64,000 nt of DNA from Sulfurimonas crateris (GCF_005217605.1 NZ_SZPX01000005.1:124001-188000), one strand, 5' to 3'; counted from the stretch's first letter, positions 33,654 to 42,976 are shown. The notes: generated from the letters alone by a model not told the origin. Translations and numbers: made by a program.

Positions 33654-35189
33654 TCATTTATACAAAATTCTTGCAATGCCAAAAGCAAAAAGTGCCGCAG
33701 CAAGAGTATCTAACTCTTTATCGTATAAAATGGCAAAGATACCCAAAAGCATAAGTGAAAAGGAGATAGCAGTTGCTTTTTGACTCTCTTTTAGATCTCT
33801 CTTTATCCACTCCAACTGATCAAGTGAGAGTTCGACTTGAAGCTCATTTTGGCTTATCTTTTTAAGAGCAGATTTGAGATCTTTTGCTATAAAAGGGATC
33901 TCTTTTATCTCATCTATAATCGTCTCAATAATACTATCTTTTGCCCCTAGCGCTCGTGGAATATTTTTTTGTAGTATTGGCAAGATATCTTTTATGCCGT
34001 TAAAATTTTCTATATAAGTTGTCCCCAATCCTTCTATGATAGCACTTACTCGTAAGATGTAGATAGCATCGCTTGGAAGTTTAAACGGCAGACCGCGCGT
34101 GGATTCTAAGACCTCAAAAGCTAACTGCTGCATGGACTCGCTGCTTAGATTGTCATTTGAGAATATCTCAAACATTTTAGAGGTAAACTCTGCTAACTCA
34201 GCAACGGGAGCTTCATAGGCAACCGTTCCTAATTTTTTCGAAGCGGCAATGTAGCGTTCATAATCCTGCTCATTTGCCGCTTTTAAAAGCTCTATGATGG
34301 CAACTCTTGAGCTATTTGGCACCGTTTTTACCATGCCAAAATCAAGCAGTATCAACTCACCCTCTTTACTTACAAGCAGGTTTCCAGGATGTGGGTCTGC
34401 ATGGAAGTAGCCGTTTATGAGCATCTGGGTTGTGTAGAAATCAACTAACTTTGCGATGATGGAGCGAAAATCAATTTTGTGTTTGAAGATATTTTCTTTA
34501 TCATCAAAGCGAAAACCCTCCTCGTAACTCATAACTAAAGCGTCATCGCTGCAAAGTGTAACAAGTGGTGTAGGAAATTTTACACCGGAATTTTTATAAA
34601 CAGACGCAAATTTTTGCAGATTTCTTAACTCTTGAGTGAGGCTCACCTCCTCTAAAATCATCTTTGCAAATTCACTTATAACGGCTTCTATAGAGTTTTT
34701 GGTGGTGTGCGAGAAGAGCGGGCGAAAAAGAGCATTAAAAGTGCTGATGATCCTTATATCGGCTCTGACTCTTTGCTCTATGCCTAAGCGTCTGAGCTTT
34801 ACTGCTACTTTTTGCCCATCATGCGTGTAAGCCAGATGCACCTGTCCGATAGAAGCTGATGCAATAGCCTTTGAGTCAAAACGGGCAAATGGCTCATCTT
34901 TGAAGGCTCTTGCATAAACTTCTCTAAAGGTATCCTCTCTCATAGGAGGGAGTTGGTCGTGAAGCTCTTTAAGCTGAGATATATACTCTTTGTCAAAAAA
35001 GTCAGCTCTTGTTGCTAAAACCTGCGAGAGTTTGACAAAACTTGCTCCAAGGATAGTAATGGTCTCTTTAAGCTCTCTAGCTCCCAAAGGCTTCATCATC
35101 AAAAAACTCTCTTTTTTCTTGATCACCAAGTAGATAGTAAGCAAAAAAGAGAATACCCTAAGCACCCTTGCAGGAGAGTAGAGAGCCAA
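33654..35189 (-). CDS. UbiB/ABC1/AarF-family atypical kinase
   Basis: A 511-aa member of the UbiB family, involved in quinone synthesis or lipid transport. An N-terminal helix, the KxGQ-region as VKLSQVLATRADFF (Ser where Gly is usual), the A-rich loop ASASIGQVHLA, the catalytic HADPHPGNLLV, the metal-binding LLDFGMV, and two C-terminal membrane helices are visible. The Gly-to-Ser change is notable because the KxGQ motif shields the active site. It is cotranscribed with phasin-like and SRPBCC genes. Confidence 0.87.
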   Translation of the reverse strand: MALYSPARVLRVFSFLLTIYLVIKKKESFLMMKPLGARELKETITILGASFVKLSQVLATRADFFDKEYISQLKELHDQLPPMREDTFREVYARAFKDEPFARFDSKAIASASIGQVHLAYTHDGQKVAVKLRRLGIEQRVRADIRIISTFNALFRPLFSHTTKNSIEAVISEFAKMILEEVSLTQELRNLQKFASVYKNSGVKFPTPLVTLCSDDALVMSYEEGFRFDDKENIFKHKIDFRSIIAKLVDFYTTQMLINGYFHADPHPGNLLVSKEGELILLDFGMVKTVPNSSRVAIIELLKAANEQDYERYIAASKKLGTVAYEAPVAELAEFTSKMFEIFSNDNLSSESMQQLAFEVLESTRGLPFKLPSDAIYILRVSAIIEGLGTTYIENFNGIKDILPILQKNIPRALGAKDSIIETIIDEIKEIPFIAKDLKSALKKISQNELQVELSLDQLEWIKRDLKESQKATAISFSLMLLGIFAILYDKELDTLAAALFAFGIARILYK

Positions 35190-35206
35190 ATTTTTGAAAA
35201 ACGTTT

Positions 35207-35470
35207 TTATTTTAGATCCTCTTTTAGTTTTTCTAAATCCGCTTTTGTAGCAACGCCAAGCTCATCTATAACCTCTTTGAGCGCGCTCTTAAACTGCTCT
35301 TTTATACGCTGCTCTTCCTCTTTTCCTTTTGCCTCGATGGAGTCTAAAAAGCTTTTGGCATCATCAGTTTTAATCTTGCCCTCATCTTGAAGTTTTTTTA
35401 CCTCAGCCTCAACTCTCTCTTTTAAAACAACCGCGGCACCTATGCCTGTGTATAGTAAATCTTTTAACAT
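35207..35470 (-). CDS. Phasin-like (PhaF-type) small helical protein
   Basis: An 87-aa protein, almost wholly charged helix after a short hydrophobic start (LLYTGIGAAVVLKERVEAEVKKL), with DELGVATKADLEKLKEDL at the end. This is the pattern of polyhydroxyalkanoate granule-associated proteins and of small coiled-coil proteins that partner UbiB-like kinases. No PHA synthase is visible nearby. It sits 17 bp ahead of the UbiB-like gene. Confidence 0.7.
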   Translation of the reverse strand: MLKDLLYTGIGAAVVLKERVEAEVKKLQDEGKIKTDDAKSFLDSIEAKGKEEEQRIKEQFKSALKEVIDELGVATKADLEKLKEDLK

Positions 35471-35504
35471 CTTTTTTTCCTTTTTTGTAATTTAACTAAA
35501 ATCA

Positions 35505-36011
35505 TTAGATTGCAGCTGCAATCTTCTTCTTTGTCTCTAGGATATCTCTTGTTACATCATGTCTGTAAGTAAACAATTTATCAAGTTCTTTCTGAGTAAC
35601 AGGATAAAACAATGCACCAAATATGCCAAATGGAAGTTCATACTCAACTCTATCTGTGAGTTCGCACACTCCATCTTCGAGTTGTCTGAAAATATGTGAA
35701 TGTTTCCAGAGTTTAAAAGGGGATTTAAGCGCGACATCCAAAAGTAGATTCGGTCTTTGCAGCTCTCTTATCTCTACCTCCCAAGTAGTTGAAATAAAGC
35801 CCTTAGCACTCCTAAGCCTTAAGATATCCCCCTTTTTCGGGGTAAACATCTCTTCTAAAAGAGTTACTTTAGTATCTTTTGGAGTAATGGTTTTAAGGTT
35901 GTTCAAGTCAAGATGAAAATCAAAAAGTGCCTCTATATCACACTCCATTCGTGAACTCTTCTCAAATATTTTCACATTATTTTCTGCTTTTTTTGTAATA
36001 ATATTATCCAT
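35505..36011 (-). CDS. SRPBCC/START-like ligand-binding protein
   Basis: A 168-aa protein of the polyketide cyclase/SRPBCC superfamily: KIFEKSSRMECDIEALFDFHLDLNNLKTITP, GDILRLR, WEVEIREL, ELTDRVEYELPFGIFGALF. Such proteins hold hydrophobic ligands and are often found near photolyase genes in light-induced clusters. I chose the ATG at 36011, preceded by AGGAGG; a TTG 30 bp upstream has no ribosome site. It heads the run with the phasin-like and UbiB-like genes. Confidence 0.8.
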   Translation of the reverse strand: MDNIITKKAENNVKIFEKSSRMECDIEALFDFHLDLNNLKTITPKDTKVTLLEEMFTPKKGDILRLRSAKGFISTTWEVEIRELQRPNLLLDVALKSPFKLWKHSHIFRQLEDGVCELTDRVEYELPFGIFGALFYPVTQKELDKLFTYRHDVTRDILETKKKIAAAI

Positions 36012-36096
36012 AAGCCTCCTTTTTTCTTTGCTAAAGAACAACTATACTCTTTTAAAAAGTCTATTTGTAGTTTAAAAATGTCAGTTGATATCAATA

Positions 36097-36113
36097 GACA
36101 TAAAAAGGGTACC
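36097..36113 (+). promoter_or_regulatory. Shared GACA-N6-GRGTACY motif, copy for the gene at 36160
   Basis: GACA, TAAAAA, GGGTACC, ending 47 bp before the ATG at 36160. A weaker version on the opposite strand (GACA, TTTTTA, AACTACA) could serve the divergent SRPBCC gene. Confidence 0.5.
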
Positions 36114-36121
36114 AAAATATC

Positions 36122-36137
36122 TTTTATTGCAATAAAA
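36122..36137. promoter_or_regulatory. Perfect 16-bp palindrome upstream of 36160
   Basis: TTTTATTGCAATAAAA, a perfect dyad between the GACA-N6 motif and the start codon, probably close to the transcription start. It could be an operator. Confidence 0.4.
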
Positions 36138-36159
36138 TAATCTAAAAAAAGGAGTCGTC

Positions 36160-36417
36160 ATGCTAAGAACAAAAGATATAGAAACTGCTGCGATTGCCGC
36201 TTCAAGAGATGCAGATGTCTGTTTTGTGATTACAAAGCAGAATAAATGGACTCTATTTGCTTTTTGCTACTACCAGCTCAAACACAGAACCATAAAAGAG
36301 TTCAACTGCATTATATACAACAAAGAGAAGGATATTCTCTACTATATTTTAAAGTCTGTTGTACTTTTAAACTCTAAAAAATACAAACTTCTTTATGAGC
36401 CAAGCAGGGAGTTTTAA
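36160..36417 (+). CDS. Hypothetical 85-aa protein
   Basis: Not recognised. A strong AAAGGAG ribosome site lies 6 bp before the ATG. No membrane helix or signal peptide; aromatic- and lysine-rich (FCYYQLKHRTIKEF, YYILKSVVLLNSKKY). It is isolated on the + strand among - strand genes, carries the shared GACA-N6-GRGTACY motif upstream, and its last 4 bp overlap the convergent thiD stop. Confidence 0.75.
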   Translation: MLRTKDIETAAIAASRDADVCFVITKQNKWTLFAFCYYQLKHRTIKEFNCIIYNKEKDILYYILKSVVLLNSKKYKLLYEPSREF

Positions 36418-37184
36418 ACTCCAGCCTTATGGTTGATTGGTCCTGCACCATGACCGATATCTGGAGCGTTTAGTATAGCTTTATAGATAAAATTTTTGGA
36501 AATCTCTATAGACTTTTCAAGCGTATGTCCGAGTGCAAGATTTGCCGCAATCGCACTTGAGTAGGAGCATCCCGTGCCGTGAGTGTTGTCACTATCCAAA
36601 AACGGAGTTTGAAAAACTCTCTTTTGGTGCCTAAAGAAGAGTTGGTCAATACTTGCCACTCCGTTTGGAAGCTCTAAGATATGGTTTTTTACAAGAATCG
36701 GACACTTTTGCTCATGTATAGCCTTAAGAGAGGGTGTGTCTCCAAATCTATAACCAAACAGAGCATACGCTTCATAACTATTTGGCGTAAGAAGAGTAGC
36801 GTACTTAAAGAGCATTTTCATCTCCTCTATAGCATCATCTCTTAGTAGCTTTGAGTCAGCTTTTGAGATAAATACAGGATCTAGCACTACGGGAACATCA
36901 AGTGTTGCAATAAATTCCCTCACAACCTCGATGATCTCTTTGGAGTAGAGCATACCGATTTTAACGGCAGCAATATCGAAGTCATTTGCTATTGCATCGA
37001 TTTGCTCTTTTACAAAAGAGGCTGGAAGCTCGAAAATTGCGTCAACTCCTAGTGTATTTTGCGCTGTCATAACAGTTATTGCGGTCGTTCCAAAAACTCC
37101 AAACGCTTCAAATGTCTTCAAATCTGCTTGAATTCCAGCCCCGCCGCCGCTATCTGATCCGGCAATGCTCATAACTACTTGCAT
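36414..37184 (-). CDS. thiD: Hydroxymethylpyrimidine (phosphate) kinase
   Basis: A 256-aa ThiD of the ribokinase fold, phosphorylating HMP and HMP-P for thiamine synthesis. Landmarks: IAGSDSGGGAGIQADLKTF, VFGTTAITVMTAQNT, VVLDPVFISKADSKLL, LTPNSYEA, and the C-terminal THGTGCSYSSAIAANLALG with the catalytic Cys/anion hole. It lies 9 bp downstream of the EAL gene on the same strand, so it is probably cotranscribed with it. Confidence 0.95.
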   Translation of the reverse strand: MQVVMSIAGSDSGGGAGIQADLKTFEAFGVFGTTAITVMTAQNTLGVDAIFELPASFVKEQIDAIANDFDIAAVKIGMLYSKEIIEVVREFIATLDVPVVLDPVFISKADSKLLRDDAIEEMKMLFKYATLLTPNSYEAYALFGYRFGDTPSLKAIHEQKCPILVKNHILELPNGVASIDQLFFRHQKRVFQTPFLDSDNTHGTGCSYSSAIAANLALGHTLEKSIEISKNFIYKAILNAPDIGHGAGPINHKAGV

Positions 37185-37193
37185 ATTTGCTCC

Positions 37194-38249
37194 CTATAGC
37201 TTTCTTCTAGGTTCTGCCGAAGGCTTGCCAAAGTAGTATCCTTGAGCAAGATCCGCTCCCTCTTTTGCACAAAATGCAAGTTCTTCGGCTCTCTCAATGC
37301 CCTCTGCCAGGACAATAATATCATTCTCTTTTGCAATTTGAACAATCGCTTTAAAAATAGACTGGTTCATTTTGTTTGTATCGATGCTATCAATAATTTC
37401 TCGATCAATTTTAACAATGTCAGGACGAAGTTTTGCTAGCATATTTAGTGATGCATAACCGCTTCCCACGTCATCAAGTGCAACCATGTAGCCTTGAGAT
37501 TTATAAAAATCTAAAATGGATTTAAGGTGCTCTAAGTCAGCTACATGTTCACTCTCAACTACTTCAAAAATAATATTTTTTGGATCAAAATCTAGCTGTT
37601 TTGCCCATTCAACCGTTGATTGTAAACAGTGGCTTGGGTCATATATGGCAGTTGGAATAAAATTTATAAACACTTTTGCATGGATATTTTTCACTGCCGC
37701 TGTTTTTAGAGAAGTTTCGCGACATGCTCTATCGAGATAAAAAAGCATATCTCCATCTTTTGCCCATCCAAAAAGCTTGTCGGGGTATATCAAAGAACCA
37801 TCATCTTTTACACCGCGCACGAGTGATTCGTAACCGTAAATAGTGTTTGTTTTAATATCAATAATAGGCTGAAAATGAGTCGTAAGGAGCCCATCTTCTA
37901 TGATTTCAATGAGTTTTTGGCTGCCTAAGAGGTCTTTGTACTGTTGCAATGTTTTCATACGAATAAGTACCGATGCAGTAAGTGTCTCAAAGGACTCCAA
38001 AAAGAGCATTTTGACATCATCTCTTAAAACTTTACTTGTAAAATGAGTGGTGCACATATCGGAAATAGTATCTGCTAATGTATCAATATTTGCCCAAATA
38101 GTACGCTTATCTTCTAGCTCGTAGACAATGTTTCTTTTTGTGAGGTACTCAACCATAATATCAGCAAGTTCAGCAACTGCGCAACTGATGAGTAGATTGC
38201 CGCTCTTATTAGTAAGTGGTTGAATATTTTGACATTTTTGACAACTCAT
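37194..38249 (-). CDS. EAL-domain c-di-GMP phosphodiesterase
   Basis: A 351-aa protein with an N-terminal ~115 residues of unknown type, starting with SCQKCQN, a possible CxxC site, then a complete EAL domain. The signature is GYESLVRG in place of EALLR; the metal and catalytic residues appear kept in VFINFIP, FEVVESE, ALDDVGSGYASL, DIVKID, LAEGIE and AQGYYFGKP. I expect an active phosphodiesterase. There is no GGDEF or BLUF domain. The shared GACA-N6-GRGTACY motif lies 54 bp upstream. Confidence 0.88.
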   Translation of the reverse strand: MSCQKCQNIQPLTNKSGNLLISCAVAELADIMVEYLTKRNIVYELEDKRTIWANIDTLADTISDMCTTHFTSKVLRDDVKMLFLESFETLTASVLIRMKTLQQYKDLLGSQKLIEIIEDGLLTTHFQPIIDIKTNTIYGYESLVRGVKDDGSLIYPDKLFGWAKDGDMLFYLDRACRETSLKTAAVKNIHAKVFINFIPTAIYDPSHCLQSTVEWAKQLDFDPKNIIFEVVESEHVADLEHLKSILDFYKSQGYMVALDDVGSGYASLNMLAKLRPDIVKIDREIIDSIDTNKMNQSIFKAIVQIAKENDIIVLAEGIERAEELAFCAKEGADLAQGYYFGKPSAEPRRKL

Positions 38250-38302
38250 TTCTTCTCCAATTTATAATGAATTTTGTATTCTACTCTCTCCTAGAAAAAT
38301 TT

Positions 38303-38319
38303 GGTACTCTTTTTTTGTC
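38303..38319 (-). promoter_or_regulatory. Shared GACA-N6-GRGTACY motif, copy for the EAL gene
   Basis: On the - strand GACA, AAAAAA, GAGTACC, ending 54 bp before the EAL protein start. It sits in the 76-bp gap downstream of the photolyase gene. Confidence 0.5.
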
Positions 38320-38325
38320 GATTTA

Positions 38326-39657
38326 TTATTTTGCTCTGAAGAGTTCAACCGCTTTTTTTGCCGCATCTTTATGCACAACTATGGGTTTTGGGTAGTCGGG
38401 AGTTGTGTTGTTTAAAAGATATATTTCATCATGCAGAAACTTTGGAGCGATATCTACCAGTTCAGGTAGCCATTTTTTTATATAGTGAGCATCTTTGTCA
38501 AACTTTTTGCTCTGCAGGTAGGGATTAAACACCCTAAAGTAGGGCTGCGGATCGACTCCAGTTCCAGCGCTCCACTGCCATGAAAGAGCATTACTGGCTA
38601 GGTCGTAGTCAAGCAGATACGATGCAAAAAACCGCTCTCCCCACTGCCAAGGAAGAAGCAGATCTTTGGTAAAAAAAGAAGCAACTACCATGCGTACGCG
38701 GTTATGCATCTCTCCGGTATAGAGCAGCTCACGCACGCCTGCATCAACGATAGGAACACCCGTTCTTGCTTCACAAAAGGCTTTGAATTTTTGCTCATCT
38801 TTTATGCCGTTGAAGTTATATTTGTAGTTTTGAGTCTCTAAAGTCGGTATATGAAAAAGGAGGTAAGCGTAATAATCTCTAAAGATTAGCTGTCTGATAA
38901 ATGGCTCTATATCTTTTCTCTTTAAAGAGAAAAGAGCTCTTAAAACCGCTCTTATAGATATTGTTCCAAAGCGCAGATCAACGCTTAAACTTGAAGTTGC
39001 ATCAACTGACAGGTAGTCCCGCATCTCTTGATACCTGTCCATCTTTTTTAAAAAATTATCCAGTTTTATATGCGGGTTTATTATCTCGATCTCTTGTTTT
39101 TCAAACCCTATACTTTCAAGCTCCAACGGGAGTTTTTTGCCATTTATTTGGATCCCCTCATAATCCTCTTGTGCCAAAATATGCTCTGCTATTTTTACTT
39201 CATCTATATTTTTATGCGAAAGAATTGCTCTGGCTTTTTTGTAAAAAGGGGTAAAAACGAAGTAGGGTTCACCATTATCTTTTAGCACCTCTTTTGGCTT
39301 GAAGATGTATGTGTCACTTAGGTAACGAAAGTGCAATATATTAGAGATCTTTATGTCGCGCTCTTTTGCATAAGAGTCATAATCTCCAGATGCTACGACT
39401 TCATCAAAGCCTTTCAACTCCTCAAAGATATCTTCAGGCTTGCCGTAGAATATCTTAAGGTCAAGCCCCACTTTTTGCAGGTCAGATTTTAACTTTACAA
39501 CATAATGAAATATAAAAGTGACTCTTTTATCGTTTTCTGACAACTCTTTGAGAATATTTTCATCAAATATAAAGATGGGGAGAACCTCTCCTCCAAAACT
39601 GAGAAGCGGATTATCCTCAACCCTTAGATCTCTTCTAAACCAGAGAATACGTCTCAT
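38326..39657 (-). CDS. phrB: Deoxyribodipyrimidine photolyase
   Basis: A 443-aa cryptochrome/photolyase family protein: N-terminal antenna domain (ILWFRRDLRVEDNPLL) and C-terminal FAD-binding domain (RFGTISIRAVL, GVPIVDAGVRELLYTGEMHNRVRMVVASFF, DYDLASNALSWQWSAGTGVDPQPYFRVFNP). It repairs UV pyrimidine dimers with blue light. A photolyase implies exposure to light at some point. It overlaps the YbgA-like gene by 4 bp. Confidence 0.95.
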   Translation of the reverse strand: MRRILWFRRDLRVEDNPLLSFGGEVLPIFIFDENILKELSENDKRVTFIFHYVVKLKSDLQKVGLDLKIFYGKPEDIFEELKGFDEVVASGDYDSYAKERDIKISNILHFRYLSDTYIFKPKEVLKDNGEPYFVFTPFYKKARAILSHKNIDEVKIAEHILAQEDYEGIQINGKKLPLELESIGFEKQEIEIINPHIKLDNFLKKMDRYQEMRDYLSVDATSSLSVDLRFGTISIRAVLRALFSLKRKDIEPFIRQLIFRDYYAYLLFHIPTLETQNYKYNFNGIKDEQKFKAFCEARTGVPIVDAGVRELLYTGEMHNRVRMVVASFFTKDLLLPWQWGERFFASYLLDYDLASNALSWQWSAGTGVDPQPYFRVFNPYLQSKKFDKDAHYIKKWLPELVDIAPKFLHDEIYLLNNTTPDYPKPIVVHKDAAKKAVELFRAK

Positions 39658-40601
39658 TTGGCGCTAAGCAAACTTGAACGAAGAGCGAGCTCTTTTGGGT
39701 AGGGCTCTAAAAATGTCTGAGATAAAAGATAAGTTGTATTATGCTTTTTAGCGTAGAGTTTGATTGTTGAGAGCGGAGTGATGATAGGAACTATCTTTTT
39801 TGCATAATCATCTATCTGCTCATGCAGAACCTCTTTCTCAACTGAACTTAGCTCATTTTTGAAAAAACCTGCCATGTGTTCTAGTACATTTCTGTTTCTT
39901 TTTATCGAGCTTTTTTGCGAAATGGCAACTTTGAAGTTATGCTCATAATTTGCAAATAGTTCATCAAAAGGTAGATTTTCATGATTGCCTACGATATTCC
40001 CAAGAACTCTATATAACTTCTCATCTTTTGCCTGAAGCAAAAATTTGTTTTTTGTGTGAAAATCAACCAATATTTTCATGGTCGGTTTGCTCTCTTTTAA
40101 CTTCTCTATCGCATCATACGCAAAAAGCTGCATCACAAAGTTTTCTCTCAGCCACGCATCTTGAAGCCTCCCCTCCTCTTCCATCGGCAAAAGAGGAAAT
40201 TTTTCTCTACAAACGCTCGCAAAAACACCATCGGTTTTTGAGGCTGCAAAGCCGTTGTCAAGATATGCCACAGTGCTTCCAAGGCCGCAACTTGGAGAGC
40301 GGGATTTAAATATTATGCCGCCCAGATTCTCATTTGCAATTCTGTGAACTTCATCATATGATTTGTCAAGAAGATTTTGAGTTAAATCCGTGCCGTCTTT
40401 GTTTGAAATAACAGCAATATTGTCATCTCTGTTTACAAGTTTTATAGATGGTCTTGGAGTGCCAAAAGCTATAGCTTCAGGACAAAACGGAACAAAAGAG
40501 GCATAGCGTCCAAGCTCATCGGTAACAAACCTGTCATGTTTATGCCCGCCGTCAAATCTAACCTTTTCACCAAGTAAACACGCCGAGACTGCTATTTTCA
40601 T
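39654..40601 (-). CDS. YbgA-type protein (DUF523 + DUF1722)
   Basis: A 315-aa protein with N-terminal DUF523 (VSACLLGEKVRFDGGHKHDRF, FCPEAIAFGTPRPSI, FKSRSPSCGLG) and C-terminal DUF1722 (FLLQAKDEKLYRVLGNIVG, LEPYPKELALRSSL). In E. coli, ybgA also lies next to phr. DUF523 cysteines may bind an iron-sulfur cluster. The four-base overlap with the photolyase indicates coupled expression. The biochemical role is unknown. Confidence 0.9.
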   Translation of the reverse strand: MKIAVSACLLGEKVRFDGGHKHDRFVTDELGRYASFVPFCPEAIAFGTPRPSIKLVNRDDNIAVISNKDGTDLTQNLLDKSYDEVHRIANENLGGIIFKSRSPSCGLGSTVAYLDNGFAASKTDGVFASVCREKFPLLPMEEEGRLQDAWLRENFVMQLFAYDAIEKLKESKPTMKILVDFHTKNKFLLQAKDEKLYRVLGNIVGNHENLPFDELFANYEHNFKVAISQKSSIKRNRNVLEHMAGFFKNELSSVEKEVLHEQIDDYAKKIVPIITPLSTIKLYAKKHNTTYLLSQTFLEPYPKELALRSSLLSAK

Positions 40602-40626
40602 AATTTGTTCCTATTTTTGTTTTGGC

Positions 40627-41373
40627 TTACGCCATATTCATTCCGCCGTTAACCTTCAGTGTCTCGCCTGTGATATAGCTTGAATGGTCTGATAGTAAAA
40701 ATGCCGTTGCTTCTGCAACTTCAGCAGGATTTCCAAAACGTCCCATCGGGATCTTAGATGTAAAGCTATCTTTTATCTCATCGCTTAAAACATCCGTCAT
40801 CTCGGTTGCAATAAAGCCCGGAGTTATTGCGTTGTAACGGATGCCGCTAGATGCCGCTTCAAGTGCAAAACTCTTGCTCATGGCAATAACACCGCCCTTG
40901 CTTGCAGAGTAGTTTGTCTGTCCTGCATTTCCTGTCTCGCCAACTATTGAAGCGATATTTACGACTGAGCCGAACTTCTTCTTTCTCATAACTTTCATAG
41001 CTTCACGACATCCCACAAAACATGAGAGAAGATTTGCGTTGATTACCGACATAAAATCTTCGCTCTTCATTCTAAGTGCGAGTTTGTCGTTTGTGATTCC
41101 CGCATTGTTCACAAGGTAAGAGAGTTCGCCATCGCAATCAACGATAGTTTTAATCGCATCTACAAACGCATTCTCATCGCTCACGTCAAAACCGATAACC
41201 GCCGCACTTCCACCTGCCGCCTCTATTGCATCTTTAATGGCATCAGCTTCCGCCGCACCGCTTCTGTAGTTGATCCAAACTTTAAGTCCGTAAGTTGCCA
41301 AAACCTTTGCGATCTCTGCACCGATACCTCTGCTTGAACCCGTTACTAAAACATTTTTTCCACTAAATTTCAT
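40627..41373 (-). CDS. fabG: 3-oxoacyl-ACP reductase
   Basis: A 248-aa SDR of the FabG type: TGSSRGIGAEIAKVLA, NNAGITNDKLALRMK, the catalytic Ser in VVNIASIVGETGNAGQ and YSASKGG, and the C-terminal GETLKVNGGMNMA typical of FabG. It performs the first reduction in fatty acid elongation with AcpP-bound substrates. AAGGAAAAA precedes the ATG. Confidence 0.95.
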   Translation of the reverse strand: MKFSGKNVLVTGSSRGIGAEIAKVLATYGLKVWINYRSGAAEADAIKDAIEAAGGSAAVIGFDVSDENAFVDAIKTIVDCDGELSYLVNNAGITNDKLALRMKSEDFMSVINANLLSCFVGCREAMKVMRKKKFGSVVNIASIVGETGNAGQTNYSASKGGVIAMSKSFALEAASSGIRYNAITPGFIATEMTDVLSDEIKDSFTSKIPMGRFGNPAEVAEATAFLLSDHSSYITGETLKVNGGMNMA

Positions 41374-41396
41374 CTATTTTTCCTTTTTTATTAATT

Positions 41397-41497
41397 TTAT
41401 TTTGCTCAAACAAAATGAGCGATTCTGCAACCGAAGGGTCAAAGCTTTAGCTTTGGGGTACCCACGGTGAAGCCTAAGCGAATTTGTTTAGAGTAAA
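41397..41497. repeat. Long imperfect inverted repeat between gpmI and fabG
   Basis: The outer arms ATTTTGCTCAAACAAAATGA and, in inverse orientation, ATTTTACTCTAAACAAATTC enclose a second palindromic core AAAGCTTTAGCTTT near 41440. The whole could fold into one long stem. It may be a terminator for gpmI or a small non-autonomous palindromic element. Confidence 0.45.
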
Positions 41498-41500
41498 ATT

Positions 41501-42976
41501 TTATATTAAACTGTGATCCATCTCGGATGGAATCTCTAAACCCATAAGTTTTAAAACAGTCGGCGCAATGTTATTAAGCGCTCCGTTTTGTACTTTTGTA
41601 ACACCCTCTGCCTCAACAAAACACCACACTTTTCCGACCGTATGATTTGTTAAAATGTGCCCCTCATCATCTCTCATCTCTTCACAGTTTCCATGATCTG
41701 AGGTGATGACAACGGCGTAATCTTTCTCTTTAGCTTTGGCTAAAATCTTTCCAAGCTCGGTATCAACGGCGTTTACCGCGATCTTTGCCGCTTCAAAATC
41801 TCCAGTGTGTCCTACCATGTCACCGTTTGCAAAGTTTACGACCACAAAATCATACTCATCATCCATCGCCTTTAAAACTACTTCGCCGACTTCAGGCGCG
41901 CTCATCTGCGGCTTTTCATCGTAAGTCTTTACGTTTGGAGAGGGAATTAATATCCTAGTCTCATTCTCATACGGCTCATCTATGCCGCCGTTGAAGAAAA
42001 ACGTGACGTGTGCATATTTTTCCGTCTCTGCAGTGTGAAGCTGTCTAAGACCGGCTTTTGAGATAACTTCCGAGAGAGTGTTTTTAGGTACCTCTTTTCT
42101 AAAAAGCACAGGGTATGAAAAGCTCTTGTCATACTCCGTAATGGTCGCTATATGAAGCTTTTTAAAATCACGCTCAAATCCGTTAAACGTTTTATCTCCC
42201 AGTGCAGTTACAAGCTCTCTCATACGGTCGCTTCTAAAGTTTATCGTCAAAACTGCATCACCATCTCTCATACCGTCATAACCGCTAAATGCTACAGGCT
42301 CTACAAACTCATCGGTAACATCTTTTGCATAAGAAGCATCGATATACTCTGCAGGGCTTATACCGCTTTTTGGTGTCGCATTTACGATTGCTTCGTAACC
42401 TTTTTGGACTCTATCCCAACGGTTGTCCCTGTCCATTGAGTAAAAACGTCCTGAGATCGTAGCTATTTTTGTGTTTTGACCAACATGCTTGCTCACATGT
42501 TCTAGGTATTTTTTAGCGGAGGTGGGCGATACATCCCTGCCATCAGTTATAAGATGCAAAAAAACCTCTTTGCCCTCACGTGCAGCAATATCTGCTATGC
42601 CCATAAAATGGTCTATATGCGAATGAACACCGCCATCACTCATAAGCCCTATGAGGTGAAGTCTGTCTGATTTTTCCAAAAGATTTTTAAATTCACTATT
42701 CTCTTTAAATCTGTTTTCGCTTAATGCTAATGATATCTTTACCAAGTCTTGGTATAAAACTCTTCCGCTTCCAATACTCATATGCCCGACTTCAGAGTTT
42801 CCCATCTGTCCTTCAGGAAGCCCGACACTTAATCCGTAAGTGTCAATAAGCGAGTGAGGAGTGTTCTCAAAGAGTTTGTCATACGTCGGTTTCGTTGCGT
42901 TATAAAACGCATTAGACTCCGTTTTTGAGCAGTAACCGATACCGTCCGTTATGACTAAGAGAGCTTTTTTTGTCAA
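41501..42976 (-). CDS. gpmI: 2,3-bisphosphoglycerate-independent phosphoglycerate mutase
   Basis: A 491-aa alkaline-phosphatase-fold enzyme of glycolysis/gluconeogenesis: [22 protein letters not shown], the phospho-Ser in [42 protein letters not shown], and metal ligands in [14 protein letters not shown] and [10 protein letters not shown]. It is the usual mutase of Campylobacterota. Confidence 0.96.
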   Translation of the reverse strand: MTKKALLVITDGIGYCSKTESNAFYNATKPTYDKLFENTPHSLIDTYGLSVGLPEGQMGNSEVGHMSIGSGRVLYQDLVKISLALSENRFKENSEFKNLLEKSDRLHLIGLMSDGGVHSHIDHFMGIADIAAREGKEVFLHLITDGRDVSPTSAKKYLEHVSKHVGQNTKIATISGRFYSMDRDNRWDRVQKGYEAIVNATPKSGISPAEYIDASYAKDVTDEFVEPVAFSGYDGMRDGDAVLTINFRSDRMRELVTALGDKTFNGFERDFKKLHIATITEYDKSFSYPVLFRKEVPKNTLSEVISKAGLRQLHTAETEKYAHVTFFFNGGIDEPYENETRILIPSPNVKTYDEKPQMSAPEVGEVVLKAMDDEYDFVVVNFANGDMVGHTGDFEAAKIAVNAVDTELGKILAKAKEKDYAVVITSDHGNCEEMRDDEGHILTNHTVGKVWCFVEAEGVTKVQNGALNNIAPTVLKLMGLEIPSEMDHSLI

